Of a stretch of 64,000 bases of DNA, positions 12,595 through 25,511 are shown piece after piece (position 1 is the first letter of the stretch; each line of letters begins with the position of its first letter). Origin of the DNA: Rotaria macrura (taxonomy: Eukaryota > Rotifera > Eurotatoria > Philodinida > Philodinidae). The translations under genes were made by a program, and so were the position numbers. The stretch is from contig OENT01000193.1 of assembly GCA_900239685.1 (NCBI GenBank), positions 101,845-165,844 on the forward strand, read 5' to 3'. The notes under the pieces were generated by a model, which searched no databases, was not told where the DNA came from, and saw nothing but the letters and a program-made list of their open reading frames with translations.

Positions 12595-13506
12595 ATGAGT
12601 TGTGATGCCGATGGTCTTCTTGAATTTCTGCTTTATGTGGGTCAAGCGAAACGAACATTTCGTACAGGTTGGGTGTTACGTGGCGTTGAAAAAGTTGAAA
12701 GTGTAGCTGATCACATGTACCGAATGGCGGTGATGTCACTCCTATTACCGACTGTATCCGAAGAATCGAAAGTTCGTTGTATGAAACTAGCACTTGTACA
12801 TGATTTAGCTGAATCAGTTGTTGGTGATTTAACCGAATTCGATGGAATACCTAAGAGTGAAAAACATCGAAGAGAAAGTGAAGCTATGCTCTATTTAACA
12901 AGTTTATTGCCAGCCGATGTTGGACGAGAAATATTTTCTCTTTTTAATGAATATGCTGACCAAAAGACCAATGAGGCAAATCTTGTTAAAGATTTAGACA
13001 TATTCGACATGCTTTTACAAGGTAGAAATGCATTAACCATCTCCTTACTTTTTTTTTCTTATTCAAGAAAATTGCTTTGTTGTTTAGCTTACGAATATGA
13101 AAAACTTCAATGTCAAAATGGTTTTTTAGAAGATTTCTTTGATGGTTCAGTTAGTAAAATAAAAACTGATATCGTTCGAAAATGGCTAAAACAATTAGTA
13201 GAATGTCGATCGTCAGGAAAACTATTTCAATTACCATCTGATTCGAATCTGAACACGATGCTAAAGCATATTCTTTATGATGATCAAGGTTTGTTTCAGT
13301 ATTTTTCCGAATGCAAAAGATAACAAATGAAATCAAACATTTATTTTTAATGAATAGGAACGTTCTTATATAAATTTCCATCGGCTAGTATTCGTGAGAG
13401 ATCAAATCATCTTATTGCAAATAAAAATAAAATTGATAATCCATCATTAAATACAACTGAACTTTTAACAAATCTCGTCAAAGATATAAAACATCAACAT
13501 GAATAA
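12595..13506 (+). CDS. HDDC2: HD-domain 5'-deoxynucleotidase HDDC2
   Basis: Three exons (12595-13021, 13088-13288, 13358-13506) give 258 residues. The HD-domain metal ligands are visible: His40 in ESVADHMYRM, His69-Asp70 in LALVHDLAE and Asp133 in VKDLD. FRTGWVLRGV and ESVADHMYRMAV are hallmark HDDC2/YfbR sequences. By family, the enzyme removes phosphate from deoxynucleoside 5'-monophosphates and is probably cytosolic. The protein is longer than the about 204 residues usual for the family because of a C-terminal extension in exon 3. The first intron is 66 bp, a multiple of three without a stop, so a naive translation runs straight through it; the joined product Q-AYEYEKLQ fits the family better. 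The start is the first ATG, just before the conserved N-terminal helix. Confidence 0.93.
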
Positions 13507-13858
13507 ATGTTTATTCTTTTTTCTTAAAAGAATTTCAAGAACAAGAGACATTTATTGATTAGATTTGACATTGGCTTCTTGCTTTCTTCTGTTTTTCTTA
13601 TTTGTTCGCGCTCATTTCGATAGCTCGTGACGGGTGTCCTTATATATTGTTCTACTGTACAGTATTATGATCTTTTTACTTCCATGGTGTGCATAATAAA
13701 AACCAAGCATAAATGTAAACGCTTTTAAAACTCTATATTTTAGATTGCAAGCTTACTTTTAAATAAAATGAAACTGATTTAATTTGAATGTATAAAATTC
13801 AATCCTTTGCAAAATCAGAATTCAATGAGTCAATGGTCTGTTACTCTTAATAAACGAC
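13507..13858. other. Short spacer, no gene
   Basis: The 3' flank of HDDC2 and upstream region of the next predicted gene. An AATAAA-like motif occurs near 13760. Nothing else is seen. Confidence 0.4.
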
Positions 13859-14265
13859 ATGAGAGAAGAAGACAGGATTCATTTTACATCTAGCTATGAC
13901 AATTCTTCTTCGATGAATAGTAATACATCATTAGAATCATTTATTCATGGTATTCCATTCGAATTCAACTTAAAATATCAGACTATTGTTGTTGTAAGTT
14001 ATTCTGACTATTACCTTAAAAGAAACTAATTGGATGTTTCTTTTTAATTTGATTCCAAGACTAATATAGATTTTCCTAATTACGATAATACAAAGAGAAT
14101 TCGTGACCTTCTATCGGCAATGGTAATTTCGCTTTTTTTAATACGCTCAATTCACAACAGAGATTTATTTGTTTTTAGATTAATTTCACATTAGAAAATC
14201 ATGTTGTGTTAAAAGCATTAGAAGATTTAAAGGGCAAAAAGAAAATGATTCCAACAGATATTTAA
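13859..14265 (+). CDS. Predicted small protein, unknown function
   Basis: Three exons (13859-13993, 14060-14122, 14179-14265) join without phase change into 94 residues ending in TAA. The introns are 66 and 56 bp, with gtaagt and gtaatt donors and ccaag and tttttag acceptors, matching the intron style of well-supported genes here. The product has a Ser/Asn-rich start, then a more ordered stretch (ESFIHGIPFEFNLKYQ, NIDFPNYDN) and a Lys-rich end. I recognise no family. It lies 350 bp after HDDC2 in the same direction. It may be the 5' part of a longer gene, because a further coding-like frame (about 14291-14475) follows. Confidence 0.4.
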
Positions 14266-14495
14266 CATGAACGATCAACTATGACTAGAAGTGCAAAGTT
14301 CGACATCAAGATAAGTATTTCGAATCCAAGAAATCTAGTTCATCTTTTTTTAAATGTAGTAATCAATGGTCTGATTCTCATTGTAATTTATCCCCAAATA
14401 TTGATACGACTATGCAATTTAAAACAAATTCTTTACGTCATTTCTCTACTCTAACTGATATATTTTGGCAATAAAGTAGTCAAGAAAAATAAAAA

Positions 14496-14726
14496 ATGAC
14501 ACAGTCAAATGATTCAAGTCGAACAACATTCAGTTCCAACAAACAATTTAATTATTTATTCAATAATTCTAATTCCACGTATACAGATGATTTAGTAGCT
14601 ACATTCGATGATATATTAATATTCAATGATCCATTTCATGATGTAGAACTTAAATCATTGAATAATAGTGTTGAATTAAATCGTTTATACATAACTGTTG
14701 GATTAGCTGGCATTACTCAACAATAG
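14496..14726 (+). CDS. Predicted 76-residue protein, unknown
   Basis: A single frame starts at ATG after an A-rich leader and ends in TAG. The N-terminus is Ser/Thr/Asn-rich, followed by an acidic-hydrophobic stretch (DDLVATFDDILIFNDPF) and VELNRLYITVGLAG. No family is recognised. A coding-like frame without ATG at about 14291-14475, ending DIFWQ-stop, lies just upstream. The three pieces at 13859-14726 may belong to one gene whose splicing I could not solve. Confidence 0.3.
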   Translation: MTQSNDSSRTTFSSNKQFNYLFNNSNSTYTDDLVATFDDILIFNDPFHDVELKSLNNSVELNRLYITVGLAGITQQ

Positions 14727-16975
14727 ATTTTAACGATTTCGTTTATTTTTACTTTTCTGTTGTTCTTTTTCAATCTGTTTAAAGTCAATTAAAAGAAAAA
14801 AGAATATACGTATTTATATATGTATCACGTACTACTTGTTGGTATTTTGATGTTAGTATTTTTCCATTATTATTGTAGAAGATGAGAACGATAATTATAA
14901 GAAAAAAAAAGAATATGTAAACATATTCAAATGCAACTGACAATGATGAATGTTATCAAAAAAGATAAATTGATCATGTGATGGTATGTAAATGATATGC
15001 ATAGCAATATTGTCTTATAAAGGTTCTTTAATGAAAATGTATCATTATGACATTTCACATAAATCATTCTTTTAAATTATCTATTTATAGACTTTTATTA
15101 GAATTAATCTGTCTTGATCATGCATTGTTTTATTTAAATCATTCTTTTTGTAACAACGCTGTCTACAGGTCACTTGCAATGAAGTACATTTTGAAGTACA
15201 TGTCAAATTAAAACAGTTCAATCGATTTAATTACTACATGCATGTTGATTTCATTAAAAACAAGTCGTGACATCGTATTATTAACGAGTCATTCTTACAG
15301 TTTCTCTGTGGTTTATTCTAATCAATCTTGAACTTACTCCTTTCATTCATTTATTAAAATTCTTGGAATATGTATGAGAAAGTTTAAAATGAAATACTAC
15401 AATCGATCTTTTCTTCGAACTTTACTTTGCAAACTATGGAGTAAAAATTCATAATATATGTATGAATAGACTTGGTCTTCTATAAATGATGTTAAAATCA
15501 AAGAGATCACCATTCTCTTCTATTCCATTCTAGTCGATTACCTTGAAAAATGTAATCTACATTGCTTATTTTGGCAGATGTTGTAGAAAAAGTTGTTTCC
15601 TTTTTCATTCACTAGAATCATAAATGTTTTGGTCGGAATAAATTCCATTTTATTTCACGACTGTGCATTTCGATTGATTGTAATGCATTATAATTATGAG
15701 GCACATTGAAGCAACGAGTAGAAAATGTTTTACTATAGTTCATTAAAGTACAAGCGAAACCTTTTCCAGATAATTTTATTTTCGTTTACAAAACGTTGAA
15801 ACTCTTCACTGTTGTGAGAATAAAATTTTACTTCCTATCTGTTTCAACATAGTAGATTTAGAACAAATGCTTTCATGCAATGATATTTTTAATAAGAACA
15901 GTACTATTGCCTAGTTGAAAATTGAACACATGACAAAAGTCTTGTCTTTGTATCATTTCATTGAAGATTTCTAAATTCATAGCTAATGCTTTATATTAGA
16001 AAAGATTTGCTAGTATTATTACAAATCTATATCGGGATAGAATTTCATGTTTTATTATAAATTGAAATTTACGTTGAATTACATGTGAAAGTCATATTTG
16101 TACATTTTCATGAATCATCGAACTTAATATAATGTTGAATAATAAATTTGCCAGTCCATCGACTATTGATTGATGTTGAATATTAACTTTCGTACTATGA
16201 GAAGAGATTCGTTCCGATAGTTTTCAAGTAAACATATTCGAATCAAGGTCATTGGCATAAGTCAGTTTATTTAAAACTAGAGTAATCATCGTCTATTCAT
16301 CGTAAAACTTTGACCTTGAGTGTATTTTGACAAACGAGTGAAATTCGTTTTCATGTTTGTATAGATAAATGATGCGTATTTTCATCATGTACTCGCACAG
16401 TTATTTCAATATCAATATCATCTTGATAAAGCATGAATTTACTTTTCATATTCTTACAAATGTTGACATATTTCAAGTATATCATGTCACTTAGACTATC
16501 ATCTATCTACAAGGAATGAGAACAGACAAATTTTCGTTCTGGTTTAAGATAAAATTCTGTGATTCTTTGTAAAAAAATATCCATTGCTCTTAGTTTACAT
16601 GTAAAATTTTAATGAAGTTGTATGAGCTGCTGATATCAAATATGTGTCTTATCTGAATGACGTCATCTACTTCGTAGAGTTTTCTAAAGAAGAAATTAGT
16701 AAATCCCATCTTATAGTATGATATGCATTGTTCGTCTGTTTTTCTTGTCGTCATTGCAATTGCGTGAATTTTTTCATCTATTGTATAGCTATTCTTGACA
16801 CGTGTACGAAGATCATTGCTTTTGCATTCAATATGAATCATTCCCTCAGCTGAGTATTTTAGTGTGTTGTTTCTTCGAATGCATTTTTATTTCAGTAAAG
16901 TATTTTTATCGAATTAAATATATGAAAAAAAAAGACTCAAGGCATTTTCTTTTACTTATTTCAGATTGTGATAAC
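14727..16975. other. No gene seen
   Basis: AT-rich spacer without supported exons. A tttcag acceptor at about 16965, just before the next ATG, suggests a 5' UTR intron for the following gene. Confidence 0.4.
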
Positions 16976-17697
16976 ATGTCTTTACTCGGACTTTTATCAT
17001 TTAAATCAATTATTTCATTATTTATTCTTCTGATTGCTGTTGTTATTGGTTCATTTCTTTATTTAACATTGGATGCAGACTTCGAAGCTCAACCTCGGAT
17101 TGTGTTTCGTTCCATGGGATCAGATTCCACCAAATCAAGTTTTCCAATCGATGAAATGAAGCAAATAATTAATACTGCTCGACAAGCATGGTCCATTGTT
17201 GATAATAAGTAAATATCGAAAATCTTCATAAGAAAAAAAATCATGTTTCTCGTCATTTATTTAGTCGAGCCACTGTTGATATTCAAACATCGTATGGTAA
17301 TGTTTTACCAAGTCATATAACGGATCCATTCGCACTTCAGTCATGGTCGTCACCACCGGCTTCTCATTCTTTTACTGTCAATGTTAACAATCGTTTAAAA
17401 CAACGTGCTCTTCAGTTTAGATATGCACTTCAATTCGCATATGGTGGTTCATTAGATGGAAAAGGTGCTTATTTAGATCGCGTAACAATTATTCCGTCAC
17501 GAATATCCGTTGCATGGGGTTTCGTATTTAATGCTAGTGTTCAGATAACATCTGTACTTAATGTTGGTACATATGATGAGCCTATTGCTTCTGCTCATGT
17601 GGAATTACATTATCGATTGGCAGGACTTAATGTTGTTGAAAGAACGGAATCGTTTCACGTTAGAGGAGATGGAGAATATGTACATTTAAATGCTTGA
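16976..17697 (+). CDS. Membrane-anchored protein of unknown family
   Basis: Two exons (16976-17208 and 17265-17697) join in frame to 221 residues. Residues about 10-32 (SIISLFILLIAVVIGSFLYL) form a signal anchor or uncleaved signal peptide with a short N-terminal side, so most of the protein should be lumenal or extracellular. The rest has no further membrane segment. It contains alternating beta-like stretches (ATVDIQTSYGNV, VTIIPSRISVAWGFVFNASVQI, ASAHVELHYRLAGLNVVE) and one NAS glycosylation site, suggesting a secreted-side beta-rich domain. There are no cysteines in the ectodomain. I recognise no family. Tidy splice sites, sustained coding composition and a sensible topology support a real gene. 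Confidence 0.7.
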
Positions 17698-20600
17698 CTC
17701 TATTCTATTTAAATTTATATAACAATATACTAAAATATTTTTGTTGCTGTTTTTTGTTTGACCTAGGATGAAATTCATTAGATGACATGTATTTTTGTTA
17801 CAGGTATTTTTCAACATTTTAACAAATATACACCGATCATAAATATCGTAAGAAAGCGTTAACATTGACTTGTATGAGTATCTCTAAAACTATAGTATTC
17901 ACCATAACTGTTCATATTGAATGCATTCAAGGCTAATGACAAAAAACATGGAATTTATTAATTTTCATATTCATTGGATACAGGATTGGAATTAGTTTAG
18001 TTTAGAAAATCAACTAGGCCAGTAAAAAGTGGGAATTCATTAAATGAAATTTAAAAACAACTAATTTTATTTTGCTATTTTTTTGAAAAAAAAAAGTTCT
18101 ACGAGTTTTACTATCAAGTATTAAATTAATGATATGATTGAGTTTATATAAATGAGTGATGAGTACAATCATTTTTATAATTCAAGGAAAAAAATTGATA
18201 AGAAAATTTCAATAGAATAAAAAAAGAATTTTTTTCTAATAGGGACCATCAGAAGCTCCGTATTTGATACTGTTGTTATTATGTCTCTTTAATTAGAACA
18301 ACCGAAAATTTAATTTTTTCAGAATGGAATAGATACATTTAGTTCAGAAAAGCAAAGAAAAATTATCAACATCGATAGAATAGAATTCGGGTTATAGGCA
18401 TTTTGCTTTTCTGAATAAAATTGCACTTAGATTGTACTCTTCACTCATATATATATATATATAGATGTAGAAAGTTATTTGAAATTATCGGCAATCCAAA
18501 AGTTTCTTCAGTTTAGAATAAGTATTGGTCGACTAGTTCTACCTTAATCGTTAGCTCATCGATCTCATAGTTGGAACAGGCGCTGCTGATTTCTACAATA
18601 TTTTAGTTAGCCAGTTCGATTTTCAAACAATCAACTTCACACGGTTGCTATCCGGGGTTCCCCGAAATCTCCTCAGTTTACAAACGATTTGTAACCGGTC
18701 AAACCAGACCATTTTATAGATTTCTCACCGGCTCTACATCTGATCAGATATTGTCACTTCGATATGAATCGAAGGTTGTCACCTGATGTTAATCAAAGTA
18801 GATAATGAACAATCTTCAATTTCTTTGACTCATTAGCTGTATAGTAATATTGTAGGAGTTTTTATTAAGATAATCGAAGTCGTATCTTCATATTTGTTCT
18901 GGTTCCAGTCAACCTCGTATGTCAATATTTTTATAGATACTGTCTGGTGTAGCAGGACGATAATATTTCTTTCGGCATAACAACTTGCGATAATAAAAAT
19001 CAAAAATTAATCGTACGGTTCATGTCGTCGATGAGTAAAAATACCAAGAGAACTATATTACACACTACGTTCGTATTCAGACAATTATCATTTTCTGAGC
19101 AATGTTCAATCGATATCATCTATAGGAACCGTTTGTATTTTTAATCAGTATTTTACTTTCACTATGGATATGTCTCTTTCGCTAATTTATTGTGCTATTT
19201 ATTATTCGTGATTCCAAAACATGAAAACAGATGTCAACGATTTCTATTACATCATACTATATGTCATGTCGATTGAAGTTTTTATACTGTTGACGACTTT
19301 ACTTGGGTAGATACAATGTTCTATGACATTAACATTTCAAACTATATACTTACTATATGAAATAAGTAAATAGATGGGAAACATAGATTGAGATGTCAAT
19401 TTCGACTACTGCCTTGATTCTTTCTTGTTATGTCAGCATTCATGAATTTCTAGTTGTTCTTGAAGTTACATATGGACATCGTATTTCGTTGATAGAACAG
19501 CTGTTTATCTTTTGATAAATCATAATTGAATAATGCGAACGTCATATTACAAAGTGACGAATGTATGCCTGCGATTGTATCTTAGCCATTCGTTTTAATT
19601 AAAACAATGATAGGAGCTGCACAAGAACAATCAACTGAAAAGTAAATATCATAAACACTTTAATTCGAAAAATTCTACATGATAAAAATTGACTTCAGAC
19701 TTATTTCTCAGAGACTCAATACGTAATCTCAACTTGTCATATAGACATTGTGATGCATATTCGATATCAATAGAATAATTAAAGTCCAAACAGTCACTTA
19801 TATCATTTGCGAAATACTAGAAATAAAACTGTGATGGATTCATATGCTAGTAGTTTCTTAAGATTGAAGAGTGTTTTCCGTAAATATTAAGAAAACGGTT
19901 CAGTTTTAACTCATTTGTTAGTAATTTACTAAGCACATCTTGATCAAGTTTTGAATTCTCCTCATATTTTTCTTTCCGTTATTTTATGTGATCGTATTTT
20001 TCAATGGTGTTCGTCTAGTTGACTTTTCATAAATGTTTGATTGTTGTTAGTAGTGATGATGATGATGAAGTACTCTATAGATAATGGACCAAAGAAAATG
20101 TCATCATGCTGTATTCTACGAAAGGAGAAGAGCAATCTAAACCAAAACAAAAAAGAATAATTTGAACTTTACCCATTGATGCTTGATTATAATTTGTATC
20201 ATGTCTCCTTTATATTACGAATATTTCATCGCATATTCGTACGATTATTATTGTACGGAAAAAAAACGACAGATATATTTTTGAAAGTCATACAGTTCAA
20301 CTAAAACAATCATAATGAGAAAATAATAATCGTACGATACGAATGAATTTTCATTGATGATATTAACCAAAATAATGACATATAACATAAATAATGTTTA
20401 ATCCACCCAATTGTGAATGTCTGAAATGAATACACACTGGTGTTGCTTACGCTTATTATATTATGGACGTGAGTAAACACTAATATATTGAATAGAATCA
20501 TATTTCTCTAGCCAAATGACACTGTTGATGACACACAGATTGAAAACTGTTCAAGTTTTGTTCCATTGAACAATGCAGCTTAGTTGATATCGTTGGTCTA

Positions 20601-22056
20601 ACTGACATAATATGAATACATTACAAATAATCAGTTAACGACGCACAAATGCTTCTTCGCAAAGGCTTACTGAAATAATGGAGTGAAGATTTCTCGTGTG
20701 AAACTCATATCACTATTGATGTTTGTAAGTTTAAAAAGTATAATTGAAGTCGAGCGTATTTTCTTATGTGTTAATCTTAGAAAAAATAATCTGTCATAAC
20801 ATTTCACGAACTAGTTCATCTCGACATTGAAATGAAACAGCAACTGTTCAATAGGACAATTGAACTTACACTAAAAGATATCAAAATTCGAATTTCTTTT
20901 ATTACGTTTCACTGATTTAACGTCTTTTTAATATCTAGAAATTGTTGTAAATGTGGCAGAAACACTAGTTGATAAAAATTTCTGAACATAGCCGAGTATT
21001 TTCTAATATTTATGTGATTAAAACATACAGTTGAAATCTTGAGAAGATAGTTGAATAGGTAAATATGATGAATTTCTAGTTTATATCTAGTTTTCATAAT
21101 TGGTGTTCCCTTTTTTATACTGCGACAAAGTACATGCTCAACATCTGACACTATGATTTAGATGACGATAATAAATATGCTGATTGGACATTGTTATTTT
21201 TATATATCTGAACTATTTTCGCTATGGATATAGGTAAAAAACCGAACACATGTAAGACGCTAGTTTTCACATTTTGAAAGTTTAATGAAAACTTTAACAA
21301 AATTAGATTTTGTAGTAGAACAGTTATTTAAATAATTCTAACTTGAGTCTGGTTGATAAAGAATTTATGCATATCATTTGATTTCTTCTTGACTTACAGT
21401 TAAGACTTTTGTAGATATTGAACGTATCATGTAATTGTACGTTTAATGAAACTCGAACGAAACTGACAATAGCTTTCTACTCAGCAATCTATGTAGAGCA
21501 ACATTCGTTTAAGTGAGATTGCTACCCACGGCCTAAGATAGCGGTCTACTTCTATGCAGAGAAGATAACATTTCTGAAGGATATTTATTGATAATTCAAG
21601 TATACATTAAGATTAATTGAGCAAGCACATTAAAACAAATCACGTACTTCTAAATCAAGTTTATTGAGTACCAATAAACTAATTCCCTCTATTACGAGAA
21701 TCGGTACATGTCTAGACATGCAATTGTTTCGCTCATTCTGTTGGTGGGAAGTTTCTGATCAGAGAGCATTACGTTTTTATTCTTGCTACAGTATGGGAAA
21801 TCAATGAAAGGGTCCAATGTTTTTATTATTGTTGTTGTTGCGCTAGGTTTATCTCATGTATGAGAATTGAATAACTTGAATTAGAAAAAGAATGTCTTCT
21901 TAGCTGTTGTTGATGTTGATATTTTTTTTTGTATGTTAGCTTAGCATAGACGAAAAAAGACACAAAAAGACAGAGTAAAGCGAACGTTAATTAAAGATAG
22001 AAATAAAGTACATAAATATAATGAAGAAAGATGAATATATTTTTCATTTATTCCTT
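17698..22056. other. Long gene-free stretch
   Basis: About 4.3 kb with no supported gene. A (TA)n run lies at about 18446-18463. A less AT-rich patch at about 18540-18790 has weak tRNA-like phrases but does not fold as a tRNA. The right end holds the 3' flank of the RNA-binding-protein gene. Confidence 0.4.
22047..22052 (-). terminator. Poly(A) signal AATAAA
   Basis: A minus-strand AATAAA lies a few bases after the TAA of the two-RRM gene. A very short 3' UTR would result if it is used. Confidence 0.4.
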
Positions 22057-25000
22057 TTATCGAGAAAGTTGTTGATAATTTTTGTCTAAACCACCATTAG
22101 ATGGTGCTGGAAAACCATTTGGTGAAATTGTTTGTTCCATAGGAATTTGTACTTGGCTTTGACTTACTGCTTGTTGTTGTGGATAGTACTGTTGAGCGAA
22201 TAGATTAGCATAATAAGGAGCATAATACATATTTGGATCATAATTTGTCTGATTTCCTCCATTGCCAAGATTAGCTTGAGCATATTGATTCCAAGTTGTT
22301 GATGAAGATTGAATATCATTAGGTGGTATTAATGATGATGATGATGCATATCCACTTCCGTACATGTTTCCAGTCGACTGCGATGCTGATATACCATAAG
22401 ATGATTGAAGTTGATTCGAATAATTTGTATGAGGATAGGGACCTTGCTGATTTATTCCATTTGGATTATACATCGCTTGACCTTGATTTTGTTGATAAAC
22501 TGAAGACGAAGATGAAGCTGAATTGCCTAATGTACCATATACACTATTATTGCTATTGACTGATGATAAACCGCCATTACGCCCTAAATAAAAAAACAAC
22601 CAATATTCTTCTTTCAATAAATCTATAAGTACGTGTTTTTTTTGTCAATTTTCTCTCATAGTTATTTCTGTTGTGAAGTTCTCTATGAATTAGCATACAG
22701 AAGAACTTCACTTGAGTTAAACAACATTCGAATAAATCTTCCAGTTTCATCACTGTATTATTTAGAAGGATCTTTGATTTTCCTTGTTCAATCCATGGGA
22801 AGCGTACGTTCTAGATATCAACTGAAGTTTCGTTGAAACACGTAGGAAGCATGTTGAGTTAAATAAATCTGTATAGATCGAGTATTTAAGTTAGACTGTC
22901 AATGACACATGAAATATTGCGTACACTAGTTGCATGTAATATTTCAATGGCACAATACTTTCACATGATGATTTTAAAATATATTCAAAAATCATGATCT
23001 GTAACTTTACTAAATATCATAGTGTCATCAACATCAAAGTTCTAATTCATGGAGTGAAAGTTTTTGCTCGATTACAACTATTCGAATACTACATTTAGTT
23101 GATTTTCCTTGTTCATATAGTCATGTTTTCATCGATATATTTACTTTCATCCAATTGAAATTTACAATGTACATATAATTGCCATCAGAATTCTGTGGTC
23201 TGTCTCAGTGTTCGTACAGAATTATGTTTTCTAGATAATGTGATGCGTGATGAAAAATCTTTTCTTTCTAGAAAGGATTCTACATAAAGTCCATATAAAG
23301 ACATTAATACAACTTTTTGGCATGATTAATTTTAAACCCACACTGTGACAGTGTATTCAATCGTGTGTGCAATAAAAACGAAGTCAAACGTGAAAATTAC
23401 TGTGGGTTCGTAAGAATGTATACTTGTAGTTGACAGGCATTCAATCATAGGAACAGGCTTGAAATATATACTCACACGTAGCATAACATTTCTAAGTTAA
23501 TTTAGTACTTTTGACTACTGTCTAAAATTCAACATGTGTGTGAAACTAACCCGTCGATTATTATCTCAAGTTTCCGTCTATATTTGTAATAAATTGTTGA
23601 GCGTTTTAACTTTAATAGAATGTTTGTTCTAACGGAGGAATAGTTAAAAAGAACTTTGGGTAACTTGAGCTCATATTCTATTCAGTCGATGGAATCGATA
23701 GACTAGAGAAATCCTACAACGAATAATTATTGAAAATAAGGACTGAAGAGCAAATCACAATATTAACTTTCAAGGAAATTTCCGAAGAAAAATTCACGTT
23801 GATATCCTAATTTTGAATTTTAGTCTAGAAATTTTGTTTTAATGAAAATTTCAATTGAAATCTCATCATTACTCGTTGGAAATTTTCGATTAAATATTCT
23901 CTATAATGTGGTGTCGTTAAGAACGACTTATACGTAAAATCTTCGAACGATCTCCGAAACTACCCAAAAGATTCTATCAGTTGTTTTCTTCGTACGGTGT
24001 TTGAAATGAATACGTTACCTGTCGACCATTGTGCAATTGAACTATTATTATTATTATTATTATTCCTAATATCACTATTAGCTGTACTCCAATAAGGTAC
24101 ACCATTATTGGCTCCTTGACTCCATTGATCAATCTAGAAAAAAACGCATGTTTCTAAATTGCCGACGTACATGTCTTTACTTGTCCAGCATAGTTATTGT
24201 TGTTTGTTGCATGTGCATAATAAGAATTTTGATTTGCGTGAACATTCATGATTGGTTGAGGAGTCATCGCTGGTGCTGATATTGATGAAATAATTTGATT
24301 ATGATGATGATGATGATGTGGTAATAAATATTCTCCATATGGATATTGTTGTTGCATTTGTAATTGTTGTTGTTCATGTGGACGTGGTTTTGCTGGTCGA
24401 ACTTCAATTGATGCACCATTGACTGAATGTCGTTGTTGACGTAAAACCTCTTCAGCCGTTTTTTCAGATGAAAATGATACAAAACCGAATGGACGACGAA
24501 CACTTTTTTCACGGTCCATTGGCTAAAAGAAAATATGAAAAGAGCAAATGAAATGATTATATTTTTTGTAAGATTTTACAAGTTCAATTGCATCAATGAT
24601 TCCGAATTGCGAAAAATAATCAGATAGATCTTGTTCGACAAAGTCAGTTGGTAATTGTCCAATAAAAATCTTCTTCACCGGATTCGTTACAGCTAAAACG
24701 ATGAAGAACAATCAAGATAAATACAAACAAGCTATCTATTTCACATATGATATCTTACGTGGTCTTCGATGTGCTGGTTTCGGATCAATTTGCGATTGAT
24801 TAATTGTATGCGATTGAACGTTGAGAACTTTTTGTATTGAATCTTTATCATCAAATAAAATGAAGGCAAAACCACGTGCTCGTCCACCGGGTACATCATA
24901 TTTAATTGTAACATCTTCAATTGAACCGAATTTGGAAAAATACTTTTGAAGATCTTCTTTTGTTATGTCCGATGATAATTGCCCAACGAATAGTTTTCTT

Positions 25001-25185
25001 TCGTCATCTGGTTTGGGAACTTTTCCGTCACGAATCGTCTTCATTGTTTCGTTAGAATTATCATTATCATTATCATTTGATGAATATTCTTCCTTTTGAT
25101 TATCTAAATTATGATTTGATGTATCATTGTTTATTTCAGATAATGATCGTTGATCATCATTTGCTGTTGATTGACTATTTATCAT
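22057..25185 (-). CDS. Two-RRM hnRNP A/B-D or DAZAP1-like RNA-binding protein
   Basis: Five exons on the minus strand (25185-24759, 24692-24580, 24522-24181, 24133-24019, 22583-22057) give 507 residues. RRM1 has RNP2 KLFVGQ (64-69) and RNP1 RGFAFILF (104-111). RRM2 has RNP2 KIFIGQ (150-155) and RNP1-like RPFGFVSF (190-197). The IDPKPA linker between the RRMs is shared with DAZAP1 and Musashi, while IELPMD in RRM2 resembles hnRNP D/AB, so I give no symbol. The N-terminus is acidic and Asn/Asp/Ser-rich. The C-terminal half is low complexity (His, Asn, Gln, Gly, Tyr), typical of condensate-forming hnRNPs. Expected role: binding of single-stranded mRNA in splicing, transport or translation control. 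The last intron, at about 1.4 kb, is very long for this region and could hold regulatory sequence. The first ATG in frame is used as the start. Confidence 0.88.
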
Positions 25186-25511
25186 TCTATTTAAATTATT
25201 TTCATTTTGATTTGCAATGAAATACAAGAATAAGAATAGCTTACTTTCGTTAATGTTTGATATAACAAAACAAGAATTGGTTTTTTGTCTTTCAAAATTT
25301 TTGATCCATTCTCAATTTATTGTTGCATGTAAACCATCTAAAATGATAGGTTTTGTTTTTCTTTTTTGTTGGCTTTCATTAATAACCATCATTAAATAAA
25401 GAAAAGAGATTATACATAGACAAGATAGAACTCGATGAAAGAAGCTATGTTACACCGAGAAAAAGAGAATAAGTTAATATACAAGTCGACAAAAAAAAAG
25501 ATCGGAGACAA
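25186..25511. other. Short spacer between two minus-strand genes
   Basis: Upstream region of the RNA-binding-protein gene and 3' flank of KLHL20. No separate feature is seen. Confidence 0.4.

Noticed and set aside
18540..18790. tRNA-like phrases (TTAGCTCATCGATCTCATAG and AGTTCGATTTTC)
   Set aside because: They resemble A and B boxes, but acceptor and anticodon stems do not pair, so I do not call a tRNA. It may be a worn SINE.
24264..24512. Minus-strand frame with long His/Ile runs
   Set aside because: Shadow of the real RRM2 exon in another frame.
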